From NCBI GenBank assembly GCA_038326995.1, contig JBBQKP010000162.1:1-7795 (forward strand): a stretch of 7,795 nucleotides of DNA, given 5' to 3'. A program made the translations under genes and the position numbers. The notes under the pieces are model-generated. The model did not search any database. It was not told the origin of the DNA and saw nothing but the letters and a program-made list of their open reading frames with translations. Source of the DNA: JBBQKP01 sp038326995. GTDB lineage: Bacteria > Planctomycetota > Phycisphaerae > Tepidisphaerales > Tepidisphaeraceae. This document shows, piece by piece, positions 6,297-7,795 of this stretch (positions within the stretch are counted from its first letter, which is position 1; the number at the start of each line of letters is the position of its first letter).

Positions 6297-6527
6297 ATGA
6301 TCTATAAAGGCAAAGTCAGTGCGGGCGTGGTGATACTCGAAGGCGACCCGCCACGCGACGGCACACTGGTGCAGGTCAGCATATTGGAGGATCAGGCCGT
6401 TCAGCCTCCAACCCTCGCCGATCATCCTGCGGTGGGAATCTGGAAAGACCGGACCGACTTATCGCAGGACGCCGCCGACGCCAAGCGACAACTGGGGCGC
6501 AAACTGATGGGATTGGCCGATGACTGA
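6297..6527 (+). CDS. VapB-like antitoxin
   Basis: 76 residues, starting at ATG 6297 with GAGG at 6285-6288 (8-base spacing). The N-terminal part 'MIYKGKVSAGVVILEGDPPRDGTLVQVSI' resembles short planctomycete and cyanobacterial antitoxins that begin with a small beta fold. The acidic-then-basic C-terminal half ('GIWKDRTDLSQDAADAKRQLGRKLMG') is the type of tail that wraps the toxin's active site. The stop overlaps the PIN toxin start by 8 bases, the standard VapBC arrangement with antitoxin first. It should neutralise the toxin and probably bind its own promoter. Named from position and shape, because the fold class (AbrB, MetJ/Arc or other) cannot be settled by eye. Confidence 0.75.
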   Translation: MIYKGKVSAGVVILEGDPPRDGTLVQVSILEDQAVQPPTLADHPAVGIWKDRTDLSQDAADAKRQLGRKLMGLADD

Positions 6528-6906
6528 TTTGATCATCGACACGTCGGTGCTGGTGGACGTTCTGCGTGGACAGATGCAGGCGGTGGCGTTCGTCGACGCG
6601 CAGCGTGCCACGTCGGGGCTGACGACGCACGTCATCGTCGTGGCCGAGTTGCTGGCGGGGGCGAGAAACGCCCGCGAGCAGTCGGAAATCGATTCATTCG
6701 CCTCCGCGTTTTCACTTTTGAGTCCGACCGACGCCGACGCCCTTTCGGCGCTGGATTTATTCCGCCGATTCCATCTGTCGCACGGCGTGGACTGGCCGGA
6801 TTGTCAGATCGCAGCCACCGCGATGCGCCTGTCCTGCACGGTCGCCACTCAGAACGTCAAACACTTCGCACCGTTTACGGGTCTTCTGGTCGTGCGGGCT
6901 TACTAA
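6520..6906 (+). CDS. vapC: VapC-like PIN-domain ribonuclease toxin
   Basis: 128 residues, typical of VapC. The PIN acidic residues are in place: D7 in 'LIIDTSVLVDVLRG', E43 in 'VVAELLAGA', D94 in 'DWPDCQIAATA', with N112 in 'VATQNVKHF' at the usual fourth site (T.N..HF). These coordinate Mg2+ for endoribonuclease cleavage, in known members of tRNA or rRNA. The target here is unknown. It starts at ATG 6520 inside the antitoxin gene (8-base overlap), so translation is coupled. No frameshift or missing catalytic residue is seen, so the toxin should be active. Repeat copies flank the pair at 6081-6170 and 6921-7010, suggesting arrival or duplication as a unit. Confidence 0.92.
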   Translation: MTDLIIDTSVLVDVLRGQMQAVAFVDAQRATSGLTTHVIVVAELLAGARNAREQSEIDSFASAFSLLSPTDADALSALDLFRRFHLSHGVDWPDCQIAATAMRLSCTVATQNVKHFAPFTGLLVVRAY

Positions 6907-6920
6907 AACCTGACTTTTAT

Positions 6921-7010
6921 GATCTCCCTCAAACGCTTTCAACAGCAAGCCGTCGACAAAGAAATCTCGGCGGTCAACGTTACGCACAGCCAGCTGGATC
7001 AAACCCATTC
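6921..7010. repeat. Flanking direct repeat, right copy
   Basis: Second copy of the left repeat, beginning 15 bases after the toxin stop. From ATG at 6919 it is the start of an open frame of 50 codons ending at TGA 7069-7071 ('MISLKRFQQQAVDKEISAVN...'). That text is vaguely like the N-terminus of helicases of the 'LKxFQxxAV' kind, which is a resemblance only. The antisense frame is also open, as 'GLIQLAVRNVDRRDFFVDGL'. There is no clear ribosome binding site for the 50-codon frame. I treat it as a repeat, possibly a gene remnant. Confidence 0.75.
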
Positions 7011-7298
7011 AGTCATCACCTCATTTCGCGCCGACCAATCCACCCGCACCAAACCGACTCGCACGAGTTGAATGAAACTGAAATTACGACATCTCTTGCG
7101 TGTCTTTCTCGACCTCGTCTATGGTTGCCGTGCCCGTGCCATGCCTCTCGCATCCTTGCCGGTGTGAATCACACGTGTAGTGCGAACCGCCGCACCATCG
7201 TTACGGAAGTGTGGTTTGAGCGATTGCCCGCACGTCCCAGAAAACCGCTCTTGATGTATCGCGATCGGGGCCGCCGGTTTTATGCAGAGGTATCGGAC
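7011..7298. other. Gene-poor stretch with GTGTGA-A-TCACAC palindrome
   Basis: I see no supported gene here; a 31-codon frame from ATG 7072 has no proper ribosome binding site. The one structured site is a perfect 13-base palindrome, GTGTGAATCACAC at 7162-7174, directly overlapping a second palindrome, ACACGTGT at 7171-7178. This could be an operator-like protein site, though such palindromes also occur by chance. Confidence 0.35.
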
Positions 7299-7613
7299 GA
7301 CCGCCGTCCACTAATTCGTGACCGCCGTCCACTATTTCGTGACCGCCGTCCACTAATCTGTGACCGCCGTCCACTATTTCATGACCGCCGTCCACTATTT
7401 CGTCATCGCCGTCCACTATTTCATGACCGCCGTCCACTATTTCGTCGTCGCCGTCCACTATTTCGTGATCGCCGTCCACTAATTCGTCGTCGCCGTCCAC
7501 TATTTCATGATCGCCGTCTACTAATCTGTGACCGCCTTCCACTATTTCATGATCGCCGTCCACTAATTCGTGACCGCCGTCCACTAATTCGTCACCGCGG
7601 AGCACTAATCTGT
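7299..7613. repeat. Minisatellite: fifteen 21-base tandem units
   Basis: Fifteen contiguous units of exactly 21 bases, consensus gaccgccgtccactatttcgt. The core cgccgtccacta is nearly fixed; variation falls at the first three bases (gac, gat, cat, cgt, cac) and in the last seven (atttcgt, aattcgt, atttcat, aatctgt). Units 2, 5 and 7 are identical, as are 1 and 14, and 9 and 13. Unit 15 (7593-7613) is degenerate and marks the edge; 7614-7634 matches only about 9 of 21. There are no spacers, so it is not CRISPR. Since 21 is a multiple of three, one frame stays open on each strand: RRPL(I/F)(R/H/C)(D/H/R) on +, and (E/R)(I/L)VDG(G/D)(H/D) on -. Neither has a convincing start signal, signal peptide or non-repeat domain, so I do not call a gene. 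Confidence 0.92.
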
Positions 7614-7749
7614 AACGATGGAGTAGTGATTCAAGTCGTCAGATAGGCCCATCAACCTGTTGGCGTGCTCGAAAGACTCCGCCGCTCGCGTCCGTTTGGC
7701 CGCGCTGTCTGCCGAAACGGCCCTTCTCCCGGTCCGCCCGAACATCCGC
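7614..7749. other. Intergenic, no gene seen
   Basis: I see no gene here. GCCG-AAA-CGGC at 7711-7721 could form a 4-pair hairpin followed by CCTTCTC, too weak to call a terminator. Confidence 0.3.
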
Positions 7750-7755
7750 TAAACT
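7750..7755 (+). promoter_or_regulatory. Putative -10 box TAAACT with very short leader
   Basis: TAAACT is followed by CCCGCCACG and then ATG at 7765. A -10-like hexamer 9 bases before an ATG, with no Shine-Dalgarno, fits a short-leader or leaderless transcript, a layout I associate with Phycisphaerae-type genomes. No clear -35 is visible. Confidence 0.4.
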
Positions 7756-7764
7756 CCCGCCACG

Positions 7765-7795
7765 ATGCTCAAGGGAAACACGCAGGGGACCAATT
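7765..7795 (+). CDS. Start of an unidentified gene, partial
   Basis: Ten codons (MLKGNTQGTN) run to the window edge, right after the TAAACT-type promoter. It is too short for any family call. Support comes only from the promoter-to-ATG layout and from the frame staying open to the edge. Confidence 0.35.
   Translation, partial: MLKGNTQGTN

Noticed and set aside
6081..7010. Integron attC sites around the toxin-antitoxin pair
   Set aside because: The repeats lack the RYYYAAC/GTTRRRY core pair and are not imperfect palindromes. No integrase is present in the window.
7201..7605. 134-codon - frame of VDG heptads
   Set aside because: It starts at a GTG in the degenerate last unit without a ribosome site, lacks a signal peptide or any other domain, and its openness is explained by the repeat length. 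Kept as a question in the findings only.
7299..7613. CRISPR array
   Set aside because: The units are directly tandem with no spacers and there are no cas genes.
6801..7646. 281-codon + frame across the toxin end, repeat and minisatellite
   Set aside because: It starts inside vapC in another frame and stays open mainly because the 21-base units are a multiple of three. No start signal or domain.

Overview
The window looks like part of a planctomycete chromosome, most likely a Phycisphaerae-like lineage. Three things support this: a protein tail with the prepilin-like 'H-X9-DG' ending (FLFVDGHV), secreted DUF1573 and MauE/DoxX-type genes in one run, and short-leader promoters of the TAAACT-CCCGCC-ATG kind. 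Lineage is inference from gene content and style; no rRNA or tRNA is present to fix it.

Left region (1-3807, + strand): six closely packed genes read as one operon. They are the 3' end of an H-X9-DG prepilin-like protein, a MauE/DoxX-like redox membrane protein with CxC and CxxC motifs, a large secreted protein with a C-terminal membrane anchor and no family I recognise, a small secreted protein with nine cysteines, a DUF1573 protein with an SCGCT motif, and a membrane-anchored NlpC/P60- or CHAP-like cysteine hydrolase. Overlaps of 4, 1 and 4 bases and gaps of 54 and 12 bases indicate co-expression. All the products act at or beyond the cytoplasmic membrane, and the cysteine content suggests an envelope thiol/disulfide theme. 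The DNA up to about 3180 is AT-richer (about 42-53% GC in lines counted by hand). Within the first codons of the hydrolase gene it jumps to about 67% GC, which points to a recombination or transfer boundary inside that gene.

Middle region (3828-6009): two GC-rich genes of chromosomal style diverge from a 157-base spacer. On the - strand is a soluble orphan histidine kinase, convergent with the operon. On the + strand is dxr, the second enzyme of the MEP isoprenoid pathway. Its upstream-extended open frame should be trimmed to the ATG at 4831.

Right region (6010-7795): an accessory, gene-poor stretch. A VapBC-type toxin-antitoxin pair (8-base overlap) sits between two direct copies of a diverged repeat of about 90 bases, exactly 840 bases apart. 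The repeat carries weak signs of a decayed coding sequence. Further right is a minisatellite of fifteen 21-base units (7299-7613) that is open in one frame on each strand. The window ends with a promoter-like TAAACT and the first codons of a further gene.

Most novel points: the redox-flavoured secreted operon with its Cys-rich putative client, the sharp compositional break inside the hydrolase gene, the repeat-flanked toxin-antitoxin module, and the 21-base array.
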